In this document: positions 30,338-43,943 of the stretch, in pieces | Layout: every line of letters starts with the position of its first letter | Numbering within the stretch: the stretch's first letter is position 1 | NCBI GenBank assembly: GCA_013076295.1 | Contig: RQOL01000024.1 | Span: 4,045,158-4,109,157 of the forward strand | Direction: 5' to 3' | From: Sanderia malayensis | Taxonomy: Eukaryota; Cnidaria; Scyphozoa; Semaeostomeae; Pelagiidae | DNA: 64,000 nucleotides | Made by a program: the position numbers and the translations under genes | The notes under the pieces: model-generated | What the model saw: the letters and a program-made list of their open reading frames with translations, nothing else | Told to the model about the DNA's origin: nothing | Database searches by the model: none

Positions 30338-33300
30338 ATGGTTTCCTGGACATGGTGGATGCTGTTTATATTTCTTGCTATTTTTGTTAATGATGGCGTA
30401 AACGGACACTGGGGTTGGGGAAGAAGGCGACGACGAAGGAGGAGATACCCTCCACCCCCGCCGGAGCCTGATTGCTTCGTAAGTGGTATGTCTGCCCTGC
30501 CAACAATGTTTGTTTATTATTTGTGTGAGACATGATTGTAGTATGCCTAATGTTGTGGATTTTGAATCCACTTGTACTCGTAACCCAAAAGTTTTTTATT
30601 ATAATCTAACGATAATTATAATTAATTACCAAGTGCCATTTAACAATCCAGGTCAAATTTTTTACGGCCTAAAAGCTGGCTGAGCTAAGCAGAAAAAGGC
30701 TGCACGCATGACAACGAGCATTGTCGATACAACTTTGCCATGCCATGTGTGTACATGTCAGCCAACAACACGTTTCTTGTGCTTGTAGTAAAGTATGAGT
30801 TTCGGAGCATTTTGTCAGTTATGCAAGAGAGGAAAGGAAACAATTTTGAGGATGGTTTTATTTTTATTCCAGTTCATTTTTCAAGCATTTGCTCGTCTTC
30901 GTTAACTTTCTCTTGAGACTTTGAGATAATAGCTCCTGTCAGTTGTTTAATTTCTTGGTCTTGATAATCTATTGCCAATTAGTACACCATATGCTATATA
31001 TCACTCGAAACCTGACAATTTGTAACAAAATCTTCAACACAGAACAAAAGTATTTTGTCCAACCTGTGATTGTTAAACCAAGAGGAATGTTGTACCAAAT
31101 GAACCACCTCATGGGATGGGGACAAGTTAATTTTTTGTTTCAATGTTTGCTTATCTGATGTCAATGTTCAATGCATTATTCTTTCAGCTTGGAGCAGTTG
31201 GTCTACATGTTCACGATTTTGCTCAGTTGGTACACAGTCAAGAGCAAGACACATAACATATAGGCCGAGTACATTTTGCATTGAGCCAAGTTTAAGAGAA
31301 ACTCGTTGGTGTGGTGTGACTCATGGTGGATGTGCCCACAACTGTGACAATACTAACCACATTTGCACATGTAGATCTGGCTACATTTTAATGCCAGGTA
31401 TGTTTTAATTTAAGCAGAAGAGTCTTGCCAGAGTATATTTTCAAGCCTAACTAAATGCATTCCTGCCAGCCCAACCAAGAGCTACTGCTTTATGGAAGTA
31501 TTAATAGTTTAGTGACCTTGGTTTGTTTAATATTGATTATGATGCAGCAATATCAAACATGTGTGCAATTATCTCAAACTGAGATATGCACATATACATG
31601 AATGCATTTGGAGGTTACATTCATGTAAAAGATAGTGTCAGGATAGTTTTGCTAATTTCTGGGTCATCATGACTTTACTGGTAACTAAAATATTCCATAA
31701 ATGCCTTATTAGAGTGTGTTCTCAAAACCAACAACTGTACATCTGTTTGTCTCATTTAAAAGTTACTGATTTATGAATGTGTTATTGATTCTTTATTCTG
31801 GATATTCAGATGGAAAAGGTTGTCAGGATGTCAATGAATGCTCACCAAATGGTGGAAAAGGCCCATGTTCTCATACCTGCACCAATAATGCTGGCAGCTT
31901 TGCATGTAGCTGTCCACATGGGTATTACCTGCACACTGATGCCAGAACGTGCTACAAAAAAAGTTGTCAGATTTTATCCTTGCCAAACTGTCTTAATCCA
32001 ATGTTACCTGGTGCTTGCAAAAAGGTCACCGTCACATGCTCGGATGGAAACTCCTACGACTCCCACTGCTACTTCAGTTGCCCAACAAACTTTGGCTTGG
32101 CCAAAATTATAAACAAAGCCTTGCCATTTGCTAAGAACATCTTTGATGCAGATTTTCAGGGTCTGACTCTGTCTACAGTGTGTAGAGAGAGTTATACAAC
32201 ACCCAGCATTACAGTATGGAGACCTGGTGCAGATACATTCAAAGATTACTATTGCAGGCGGACCAATGACCCCCCGACAAGTATTGCCATATCAGCAACC
32301 AACATTTTAGAGCATACACCAATAAACACAACTATCGCAACTGTATCAGCCAGTGACGTGGACCAAGTTTCATTCACCATCCGCCAGTCTTCTGGGTTTT
32401 TCTTTTTCAGAATCCAGGGAAATAAACTCACGAATACCTGGGTGCCCAGGTGGAGGAACCTTCAAGGATTGGAAATCAATCACTACCACTTGATAATACG
32501 AGCCACTGACAATGGACACCCATCAATGTGGAGTGAAAAGAACTTTACAATAACAGTGGTTAATGTGAATGATCCGCCCTATTCTATTCGACTGTCCAAC
32601 AACAGTGTTCTTGATACAGCACCGATCAGTCATGTAATAGGGACATTGTCAGCTATTGATTATGACGGGCCAAGAGGCAGCTCGAGGTCCAGTGACTTTC
32701 ATTGGAGTCTGGTGGACAGTGACCAGGGTAGGTTCACTCTGGGAAGCACGAGTGGCTCTAGCTTGGTAGTGGCCAGCTCGCTCGCGAGCCAAGCACACAG
32801 GACACACCGCATTGTTGTCCAGTGCACTGACAAAGATGCCACAAATCCACGTTTTGCGCAAGCGACACTTTTCATCAATGTTGTCAACACGAACGACTCC
32901 CCAAAGCACATCAAATTCGAACAGTACAAACTGTTTGAGAATGCAACGGCCGGTTTCATTGTCGGACGGTTGGTGGCAGTGGATCAGGACGGTGATGTCA
33001 TATCCTTCTCCATGAGTCAGAGCCCATCCATTTCTTTAGGGGCTTTCAGGCTGGGTACGACACTGTGCAGAAATGTCACACTGGCTAGTGGTATTCGACA
33101 AAGCGAATGCGCCGCATATGTTGTCTTGAAGAAACAACTGAACTACGAATTAAAGAGTAGCTACAGTCTCAAAGTGATGGCCACTGATCCATCAGGTAGC
33201 TTCGCCTTGAAAGAATTCACCATTGTTGTTTTGGATTTAAACGAATATCCGACAGACATCGTGCTTTCAAGTCTCATTGTTGCAGAGAATAGTCCAGCAG

Positions 33301-36300
33301 ACACAATCGTTGCTCAGATCACAGTAAGTATGATAATTGACCATAATACGAAGTCTGTTGCTGAACATCTCCTTACACAGACACCACCCCAAACCTATTG
33401 AGTTCATTTGTAGCAGAAAGCATTCTCATAGTTAGAAAATATGGTTTCATACCACAAAATGTCGGAACCAGTTTTAACAACCTCTCTAAAGTGGTCACCT
33501 CTTCAAAGCAGACAGCAGAGCTGTCTTAATAAGTTTTGTATTCTATTTCGAGGCTTTATTGTTTTTAACCTTTGAGTTTTTTGTTCTTTAAATCATCGTG
33601 TTCTGCTGCCTGACTTGCAGAGTAATACTTGGTTTAATACTTTCCACAGAATTCTACTTTCTGTCCCACGAGTTAAACCTATTACGTTTTAATCTCTCTA
33701 GGTTGTTGATCCAGATATTTTCCATGGTTCACCCCAACAACACACATGTACAGTGAGTCCATCATCTCCTTTCATTATAAATGGACTTAATTTGGTTGTT
33801 GCCAGAAATGCTGCGCTAGATTTCGAACAGAAGTCTCTGTACGTCATTTCCATAACATGCACTGATGCAGGAATACCACTTTTGTCATTATCAAAAGTGT
33901 TCAACATCAGAATTCGAGGTAGCAGCACTATACTCTTCTGTTTTTCTTATTTTGTCTCCATTTATTTTTCTCCTCTCTGCTCCTTTCTTTTTCTCATCGA
34001 CATGGCAAAGAGCGACATGTTATGAGTGGTGGTTTAATCGAGAAAGGGGGTCGTTAATAATTTGTTGTCTTAGCGTTATTTATCGAGGGGAGACGATTCG
34101 AGAATTTGCGGTATTGCAGACGTGCGTGTTTTACGTCAAAATTACCAAGAAATTAAAAGAGTTACCCTTTTATGTATTCTTTCTTGATTTTTTTCTTCTC
34201 TATTTATCTATCATAACTATATTTTTGCTTCTCTCCACTTCGTACAACAAGGTCTCCCGTTTTAACTCTATGTTTATTTCTATTCTGTATTATCTATCCC
34301 ATGTTTTGTTTTTTATGTTTCTCTCATATGTTCTTTTATCTCTCTTTTCTCTTCCACTGTGATTGAAACATCTCGTACTTTATTCTTTAAGATGTGAATG
34401 AGCCTCCAACATACCTCAGACTGTCCAATTTGGTAATACCAGAAAATGCTCGTAGTGGAACTGTAGTCGGTGTGTTCACATCAGCGGACCCAGACGGATG
34501 GAATACTAAATTGACGTATCAAATTCAGTCACCAAACGTACCCTTTGCTATTGGTGGGTCTGGAAACGACTCGCTAGTTACGACTAGTCAACTCGATTAC
34601 GAGACAACGAAGCAGTATGATATTTCAGTCAGTGTTACTGATGATGGAGGACTGTTTCTTGAGAAGATATTTCAGATTAGAATAACAGGTAAAGGTTATT
34701 TTATGAATAAGTTAGAATTTTATAGTTGAGAATGTTTCCACAAGAGTGAATATCAAACGAATCTACCAGTAACCGATACTATTAAAAAGAACTCTCATTT
34801 GTTGTCATGTCGAGCATTTACCACTACTTATCACATTAGCTGCGGCTGCAACATGGCACATTGCTTCCCTTGTATCATGTGCTTGCTATAAAATTACTAT
34901 ATTGCATTGTAATCTAGCTAGCTAATTTGCCTGCACCAAGTAGTCTAGCTACTACACTTCACTATACAGTATTGCATAGTATGGTATAATATAGTATGGT
35001 ATAAGTCTGATATTTGTACGTTTAACTTCTAGATGTGAATGAGGCCCCAACAGATGTGCAGCTTTCGTCGTCTGTCCTTCGAGAGAACAGTCCAGCAAAT
35101 ACTTTCATTGGTTCCATTACTGTCATTGATCCAGATGCCGATTCAAATGTTTCGTGTATAATCGTAGATGGTCACACTGAGTACTTGGCGGTTAATGGAT
35201 TTCAATTGGTTGTTGGCAGTAAGAGAGTAGACTACGAATCGCTTGATTCTAGAAAGAGGTTGAATTTCAAATTGAAATGCTCAGATCAACATGGTCTGTA
35301 TATTGAAAAAGTCTTTCATGTCACTGTAACAGGTAATTTTTGTGGCTACTGCCTCGATGAAGAGGCAGAGCCACTATGCTATCGTCTTGAGTGAGTGAGT
35401 GAGTGAGTGAGTGAAAGAAATTCGTTAATCACGAAGATTCTCGGTTTTTTCATCGTTAACGATTCTCGGTAACTATTGACAGTGTTTGTTCATGGTAGGT
35501 CATCGTGTATTCTAGTTCTACTAGGAAGGCTGGCGCGCTTATTGTTTGCTTTAAAGAATATAAAGCAAAAAGACATGATGATTTGATGGTTAATAGTCTT
35601 TATTTAGGTGATTGCTCGTTTTCATCGACATTGCCAAGGAAAATCGTGTCTCTCGACAAAAGGCCGACAAAAGGCCGACTGGCCGAATCGTCAACGTCGA
35701 GTCAAATTTCCAAACGCTTACGGTGGAAGAATTCCTTTTCGAAGCCGTGAAATCTCAATTAATTTTCTATTTGGTACCAGAAAATAACCAAGGTCAAAGC
35801 CGCAGCAGTCTTCGAATTTTGTTTCTCTTGATTTTGTCAAGACTTTTTTCAAAAGATTTCATCGAAGTGGCCTAAGTTGTTATCAGCTTATCGTAATATG
35901 CGAAAATTTTCGCATCGAGCGAAAAATTCGAAAATTCGTTTCAGGATGCTTAAATTTTATCAGAAATTCAGAATCACTATTTATTAGGCACTATTAATCC
36001 TGTGACTGGTAACAAATTTATATTTTCATGAAAATATGTGGTTTTTCGTAGTTAAAAGAAAATCGTTGAAATATCATCACGAAAGGGGCATTCCCCTCGT
36101 GGCTTCTGCAAAAGCAAACAAACAAGTGTAGAATATAATATCTCCGAACAATGGGGACTTCCATCATTCTTTTCAAGTTTCCTTGCGTTTTGGGCAGTCA
36201 GATCCCCCCTTAGAATTTGCTGATTTCGTTGATTTTAACAGCATTTTGGGCAGTTTTGCTGGAAATTTTGAAAAATTTGACCCTTTTGCCTTTTATCAGA

Positions 36301-39300
36301 ATTAGCAATTACCCAGTTGTTAAGTTGTATGCTTTGATCAGAAATTTTTTTAAAACGTTTTAATCAAATTCACTTTTTATCTCATTGGTCATTTCTTTTT
36401 GTCAAATAGTTAGAGCCTTGATACCCCATTTCTTTTTCAATGATGCCCCCATGTCCCCCCGATTATGCTCAACAATTTTCAGCTGGTGTTAGTTTTGAGC
36501 TTGTGCAGTAGCCACATGCAGTCCTTGACTGCCTATTTTTGCTTTTGTTAAAGTAGATATACCAAACCAGTTTAAATAAATAAACCAGTTTATGTCACTC
36601 GTTGGAGGCGATGCCTTTTAAATGCATCCATCATTGTAGAGATTCGACACGGCAATTTATTAGCCAGCTGATAAAAGCAACCGAACTATCCTTTTAGCGA
36701 AATCAACCATATCTCAACGAAATGCAGGCTTTAATTTACAAACCTTTAACTTGTTTGATGGTATTTGTGGTCTTGTATTTTACAGACGTTAATGAACCTC
36801 CAACTGACATTGAAATCACACTTCAACCGGTCATGGAAAACATTGTAGGAGCCAAAGTCGGTAACATCACAGTTAAAGACCCGGACGTGTCTCAAAGACA
36901 TGTGTGTAGCATTGTTGTGAACAATACATTGAGCAGCGTATTCACAGTCAACTCTGCTACAATGGAAGTCGTTACACTGAAGGGGTTGAATTTCGAGATT
37001 GCAAGAAGACACTCCGTTATTATACGTTGCATAGACCAGCCATTAGGAAATCAGATGCAGTTTACAATTTTTAAAGATATTTTTGTTGATGTCATTGGTA
37101 AGCTTCCTTCATCACCTGCTCTATTTTCTTCTTTATTTTTTGGTCTTTTTCCTTTCCTTTTTTCCTTTATCTCTATCAATATTCATATTTCCTAGTTTTC
37201 ACGGTTATTTTTCTCAACCTTCTTTCCCATTTTATGTTCATTATTTGCACTTATTCATTTCCATTCGAACTTAGTTTCCTTTACAATTTCTTCCTTTTTT
37301 CCCTATTTCTTCTTCGCATCATCACCATCTTCTTTTCCTTGATCGACACCAAGAGCATCATCCACATTTTCTCTATCTTCTTCTTCGTATTTCCTTTTTT
37401 TGAATGTCCTTTTTGTTTATTATCTGGTTTTTGTCTTTCATGTGCTTTCTCTCGTCTTAATTTTTTATTCACATCCTACTTTTGCTCTTCTGTAGCTATT
37501 CCCTTTTTTGCATTTGTATTCTTCCCGTTGTCTAAATTTCCGTAGCTATCGTAAACAAGACTGTATTTACCCTACTATTTCAATTTACAGACGTGAATGA
37601 AGCCCCCCTTGACCCTTGCCCTTCTATCATTTACGTTGACGAAGCCACTTCGAGCGGAGCCGTAGTTTGGACCTTCAAACCACGTGACCCAGATAACGAA
37701 GAATACGAACTTGCTATCAAACTAGGCATTACGTCATACTTACCAAAACAAATCGTATCTCTGTCCATGGAACAAAATGCCGCAATGCCGTTTAGCATTG
37801 CAGGAGGAAAGTTTCTCGTTATGACAGGGGTAAGAGGCATTTCCATTTGTTTGAACACCACAGTTTATTAGCATGCACCCTACTCATCCACGGCCCTGTT
37901 TGGTGCTTCTTTATGCAACAGAGTACTACCCGATGCTTGTCTGTAGAGTACTGTATTTTTAGATGCATGTCTATGCAGTGCTATCTTATGTAATACTGTA
38001 ATATGCAATATTCATACAATGTGTTTTGCTCTATGGGCCACTTGATACAGTACTTAGCAATTTGTTTCCTTGGCTTTAATAGTAGCATACAGTAATAAAA
38101 ACATGTTTATTCTTTTACTTCAGACTTTGAATAGACAACAGCAGAGTATTTACAATGTAACTGTTGAGGCTAAAGATGATGGAATGCTTATTCGTAAGAA
38201 AAACGGGAATTATATACCGTATCAAGGTGTGCCAAAAAGTTCAATTTATTACTGCAAGGCCGAAATTCTTGGTAAGTACATTGGGCGATTTTCTGTTTTC
38301 TTTTTTTTATCTTCTCTGCCTCTTTTCTCTTTCTTTTCCTTCTCTTCCCCTCCTTCCTTTCGCTTCATTTTCCTTCCATCCTTTTCCTCTCTCTTCATTT
38401 TCCTTCCATCCTTTTCCTCTCTCTTCCACCCCATTCAGCCTGTTGCATCCTATCCCATCTTTACAAACATTTTTATTGACACAAACAATTTTAAATTCAC
38501 GTTTCAGCAACTGGTGATCACCGCCTGTCTCTCAGTATAGCCTTATCATCGAATGTAATCAGTGAGGACGCAGCCAACGGGACCGTGATTGGCAATTTGA
38601 CAATGATAAACGGGGTTGTTGGAGAGACGTACACATTGAGAATTGTGAACAGAGAGAGGCCGTTCAGAATCGTAAACAACCAGTTGATTTTGGTGGGTGG
38701 TGCTTCACTGGACTACGAAGAAACAAACTCAACTGGAGTGAGTATTTTGGCTGTTGGATCAAAAGGCAATTCAGTTCAACGATTGTTTCTTATCGAAATC
38801 AAAAGTAAGTAAAGCAAACATTTCATGCCTCGATCTTCAAACCAGTCCGAGCCTTGTACGTACCCTTCAATGAACTTTGTTTCTTGGCGAACATTTTGTG
38901 CTGATTTCGTGTGATGCTAATGTAATAATTATCAATTTTATTGTACATTATTTGTTCTGGCATCCGTGAGGTTTACACCGAGGTCTAATACTTTGGCATT
39001 GATATCTGTTAGATTTTGAATACCTTGTCGTTAGTCTTGATTCTGCAAGTTGATTTTTCGATTTTTATTTCAGACGTAAACGAGAAACCCGTGAGAATGT
39101 GCTTGCTTGGCAATCACACTGTACCGGAATTGCAGCCAGCCGGTCAAGTGATTGGACGGATTGTAATTGAAGATCCGGATCAAAAAGAGACGATCGGGAT
39201 CTGTTCGAGGACATCCGGAAAAGTGGAAATCCGCGGTGGTAGCCGGTACATCTGCTCGATAGAGTCAAATGATGGAGACATATCCAAAATTCGAAGTAAT

Positions 39301-42300
39301 TTTTTAATTGACAAGAATTTGACACTGCGCAGCAATGAGACATTTGTTTACCGAGTGAAGAAATCCTACGCAGTGCCAATCACCTGTACGGACGTTAATA
39401 AACCCATCCACTTGATCAAAATGATTGCTACTATCAAGGTTATTGGTAAGTGCAATGTTTTCTGAATCTTACGTTATCATGCAATGTCACCGAACAACAT
39501 CAATAATGTTTTATCATCTTCAAGATTGCACGCAGAACAAAGTATATCGGCATGCATAGCGCAAGAATAATCAGAAATTATATTGAATGATGCTCAAGTT
39601 TTATTAATGAAGTCGAGTTTAATTGTCTCGATTATTTTAGCGAAAATGATTCAACTAGATCAATATTTAATTATTAATTTCTTGAATAATAAATGGGAGT
39701 TTCTTTGCTTTTACAGACGTAAATGAAAGACCAACCAATCTCTGCCTGCTAAATGCAAAGTCTGTGATTCCGGAGAAGTCTTCATCGGATACCGCACTCG
39801 GTCAGATTGCCATTGAAGATCCGGACCATCCGGAGTCAATTGGCATTTGCAAGAAACCTACAACATCTGTATCGCAATACTTGCTCTATACTTGCAGTAT
39901 TTCATCAACTGGTGTCAATGCTGATGCTATTAAGTCAAAATTCTATGTCGACCAACATTTCTATTTACATCGTAACGGTGATTTCAACTACAAAATCCAG
40001 AAATCATATCATATTTCAATCATTTGCAAAGACAAACTGAATCCTTCGCTCTCTATTGAGAAGACTTTTACAATAAATATTCAAGGTAGATATGTTCATT
40101 ATTGATTCCTTTCCTTTATATTCTCAACACTTTTCCTGGTGCACATTGTACTTTGTTCTACATGCAAACATATACACACTGAATACACACTGAAGGACCT
40201 TAAGTTTGTATGTGTTTGCAAGTCGAAGTTCCATTTGAGCATCCCTACGTGTTTTTCATAAGAAACCTAGTTCAGGACCTTGAAAGAAAAGCTTTAACTA
40301 CAATGTTTTAGTAGCAAACGTTTCGTAATACAATCTGAATTGTGATTATGAAAACACACGGCCCCAGGCGACCTCAATTGAGTAACAGTCAACATAAGAA
40401 TAATAGCAGTCAAAGTTTGAATGTTATATGAAAAGGGGTATACCTCAATTTAGGCTTTTTATTGCCACTGTTGGACGGCTTCCAGTGGTCATCTTTTAAA
40501 GATTAGAGTTTTTTTTATAGATTTTTACCTCAAGGTTTCTCATTAATTTGATTTTTATAAACATCACATGCATTCCCATGCAACAGAATCGGTTGTTGCC
40601 ATATACTTGATCTGACTTTTACATTCGCAAGTAATCAGTTATATATTTATTTTGATTACAGCGCCCACCTGTACCCCACCTCGCATCCTGTCATCCAATT
40701 CCGAATGCGTTTGCCCCAAGGGTCTCACTGGATCTAATTGTGAAAGATATTCAAATATTTGTAACACTATTACATGTGCCAGATTTGAAGTTTGTGTCAG
40801 CCATGTGAAATGCACAACGAGGTATGTTTTTGTTCCTTTTTCATGTTCCGTTGTTATGATAATTTTATTCTATCAATGTATTAAAGTTGATCACAAAAGA
40901 TTTGCTCCTGTCATTATTGGGCTCTGACTATGCCACTGAGAATTCAGCTTGATCTAAATGAAAAGCACATGTTACACGTGCTAGATATAAACGGAGGCTT
41001 GACCTCATTGTTTCATCGATGAGTGGACCTGTCTACAATTTATGTTCATCAGAAATCTCTTGACTTTGAATCTTTTCACTATCTTCCAGGTGTATTCCCC
41101 CGTCAAATCAGATTCCAGTCTTGTTACGTCAGTCTTACGTGACTGTTTCAGTACCTGAAAATCAATATAAAATTGAAGCATACGTTGAGTCAATACTGGA
41201 AGGAACAAAACCCGCAGGACAGACTCTCTCGTCAATTTTCCCTAATAATGGTAAGCCCCTTTCCTTTTTTATGTATGAATCTCAACCGAAATGACCATAA
41301 CTGTATGCACGGTCAAAAACATACAAGGTGCTATTTTAAATGCATACAGCTCGATACGTATTCAACATGCAACGATTAGCTACGTAGTGGTTATACACTA
41401 TTCTGGACACAATTCCCAAATATTCAATTGATTATCTGTCACTCTGTTTCCAAAAATACTAAAGTTACCATTGTTCACAATAACTTATTGTTGCAATACT
41501 GGTTGTGTTGTGTTACTGGCCATCACAATATCCCCAGAGGTTTTTTAATTGCTCTGTATCCTAATAAACATTCACATCATGTATTGAATGGTGTTGTTTT
41601 TACCTTGAAGTCGTCAACCGAAGACGTCGCGATTTACCAAAAGATGTTTACGTGGAAGCCTCTATGTCACAGAGTATTTCAACGTACACCTACGTCATTT
41701 TCGTGACGATGGATCCTAGTAACAAGTACACAGCTTTGCCATGGGCGAAAATTTGTCCACTGCTCAATGGCACAGACGTGCGTTGCGTCAATGAAGAGGA
41801 TTGCAAACTACTCGAGCGCTATCGAGTACACTGCCCGTTTAAGTTTGGGACTGGTGCAAATGGCGGAACGTCTGGCAGTGGAACCGATGCACCAAGCGGT
41901 GGGACTGCTGGCAAGAGTAAGAGCGGGGATGATAAAGGAAAGCCGTGGATGTACGGACTTGGATCGAGTCTGGTAATTGCTGTTGCCATTGTTGTTTTGA
42001 TTGTGTTTTTACTGAAAAGAAGAACCAAGAAGAAAAAGGTAATCTCTCATTCATTTGCTAAGAAATATCATATGTCATTTTTTATGCTGAGGAGCATTAG
42101 GTCTCTCCTATTTGACATCCAACTGACATGAGGCGTGTTGACAGGATTTTAGAGGTAGCCAACCTGTAATATGTTTAGGACAATGACCAACATGCAGGAT
42201 GCTAGAGCTATTAAGTAAAAAGAGATACAAAGCAACAATAATATGTACATTTTCATTGCCACCATTGGCAAAAGGAATTTAGGAATTTGGTCCCATATTG

Positions 42301-43602
42301 AAACGTGACATGAGCCAGTAGGAAATCGCAGTTGATAGCTGAAGTTTAAAACATATACAACAACCAAAGGAGACAGCAAGCAATAATATCAACATAAAAA
42401 TCCAGTATATTGTAATGGAAAATTCAGTTCAGGACATATGTATAGTTTTTTGCTTATATTAAAACCTTGTCTACGATTTCAATAGGAAAACCTGCATTGG
42501 GCATAGAATAAGCTTTATGATTAGAGACCTGAAGATCTGTATCCATAATTGGCGCAAAACGTCTGATAAATTATTTATACTTTCGAGTGTCCAGTTTACC
42601 TTTCAGTTGGTGGAATTTGGAGATGTGTATAAGATATGATATTAGATAGATAAATGACTACTGCAATCCAAATTACAGCATTTGATGTTTTTCAAAGTTG
42701 TCCATCGAATAAATGAATCAAGAAAATATGTAGCAAATGTAAAACATATAAAGAGAAGGTTGGGTTGGATTGGGGATCTCTATTTAATCAACTACTTATT
42801 CATTGGCTCTCATTTTCTTTTGTGTGTTGCAGTCCGATGATGCCATACGGTTTTCAGATCTTCAAGAAGACAGCTTTGGTGAACCAAACCCATTGTATGG
42901 AATATCACCAGAAAACTCACCACCAAGAACAGTTTCTAAAGGAAAGCGATCGTTTTTACCTGCAAATAGCCTATCGTATCGAAACAACCAGCAAACAGGA
43001 ATGGTAAGTTGCCATGGGTATAGTTCTTCAATTATATTTGTAATTATTTTAGGTAGAGTTTTGAAAAGTGTTATTATAGGTTGTTTGTTTAGTTATTAAC
43101 AGTGTGCATTGTGAGAATCTAACCTCGGTATAAATTATAATGCCAAGGAAGTTGGCCCATGCTCTAACAGTGGTAACCCGATATAACGACAATGCTTAAA
43201 AGGGGATTTAGGGGCTATTCTACAACATAACGTCAATTCGATAAAGAATAAAGATTTCATTATACAATATAAATGTTTTTTTCAATCTAGGTTTTTAACA
43301 ATGATCTCTATGGCAAGCAAAACAACATCGAAATTGTCAACCCCGCGTATGGAAAAGTCCCGCGGCAACGCCCCAACGCTGGAGCGGTTGCTAAAGACAC
43401 CGGAGAGCACATATACGATTCAGTTGGAAAATTCCGAGGCAAAGAATTTGTTGATTTGATGTCGGAGGAAGAGAGCTTAAAAGAAAAGGAGAAGCAGTTT
43501 GTTGATTTGCCGCCAAGAGTTGGGAAGTTTCCTCTGTCAAAGAAAGTGCAGAACAAAGATGTGAATGTTTTTAACGAAACAAAGGAAGATGCAGATTGCT
43601 AG
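30338..43602 (+). CDS. Long TSP1-EGF-cadherin(x11) transmembrane receptor with NPxY tail (1884 aa)
   Basis: Exons 30338-30485, 31188-31397, 31810-33323, 33702-33918, 34392-34688, 35033-35332, 36786-37097, 37591-37829, 38124-38271, 38508-38804, 39074-39445, 39717-40085, 40662-40821, 41090-41250, 41611-42038, 42833-43003, 43291-43602. Signal peptide; Arg8/Pro5 run; TSP1 ([11 protein letters not shown]) and EGF to about residue 120; calcium EGF ([10 protein letters not shown]); sushi-like Cys segment (about 167-255); 11 cadherin repeats (about 258-1475) with DVNEPP/DVNEAP linkers and DPD/DYE calcium motifs; EGF; unassigned Cys module (TDVRCVNEEDCKLL); TM about 1694-1715; RRTKKKK stop-transfer; tail with NPLYG, NPAYG and HIYDSVG. 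Many repeats sit in single exons with phase 1 at both ends. No catenin-binding region was recognised, so it is not a classical cadherin. The tail's NPxY motifs suggest PTB-domain partners or endocytosis. The ligand is unknown. Confidence 0.87.
35336..35477. mobile_element. GTGGCTACTGCCTC hairpin element, copy B
   Basis: Second copy of the element at 26703, with six rather than two GAGT-type units in its middle. It is inserted a few bases after the 5' splice site of exon 35033-35332, so nearly the whole start of that intron is element sequence. Confidence 0.75.
43168..43260. mobile_element. Possible decayed pogo-like MITE end
   Basis: CAGTGGTAACCCGATATAAC in the last intron of the long receptor resembles the ends of the element at 19972. 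The other end is not clear, so this is at best a one-ended remnant. Confidence 0.35.
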
Positions 43603-43937
43603 ATTTTTTACCTCGTTAATGGAGGGTTTTTGTTAATACAGGTATTTTTTACACCTGGGCTGGACGCTATCGACTTTTTGATATATTATGGTTCGGTATT
43701 TAGTGCACGAGTTGATTTTTGAATTAGGCGTTTATCATTACAGCAGGTATATTTGTACAAATTGGAATGTGTATATAGATATTTAAAAAAATATATAAGT
43801 TTCACAAGGTGGGAGGAAGTACCAAACGAGTATGACTTGTCATGTAGAAAAATACTCGGTAAAATAATTTATCTTTTCTTAATATTATTCATTCACGGTT
43901 TCAATTGTTAACAAATATCACTTAAAAATGATTAGAT

Positions 43938-43943
43938 AATAAA
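43938..43943 (+). terminator. Candidate polyadenylation signal of the long receptor
   Basis: AATAAA about 340 bp after the stop codon, in an otherwise AT-rich 3' flank. Position fits; not proven. Confidence 0.4.
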
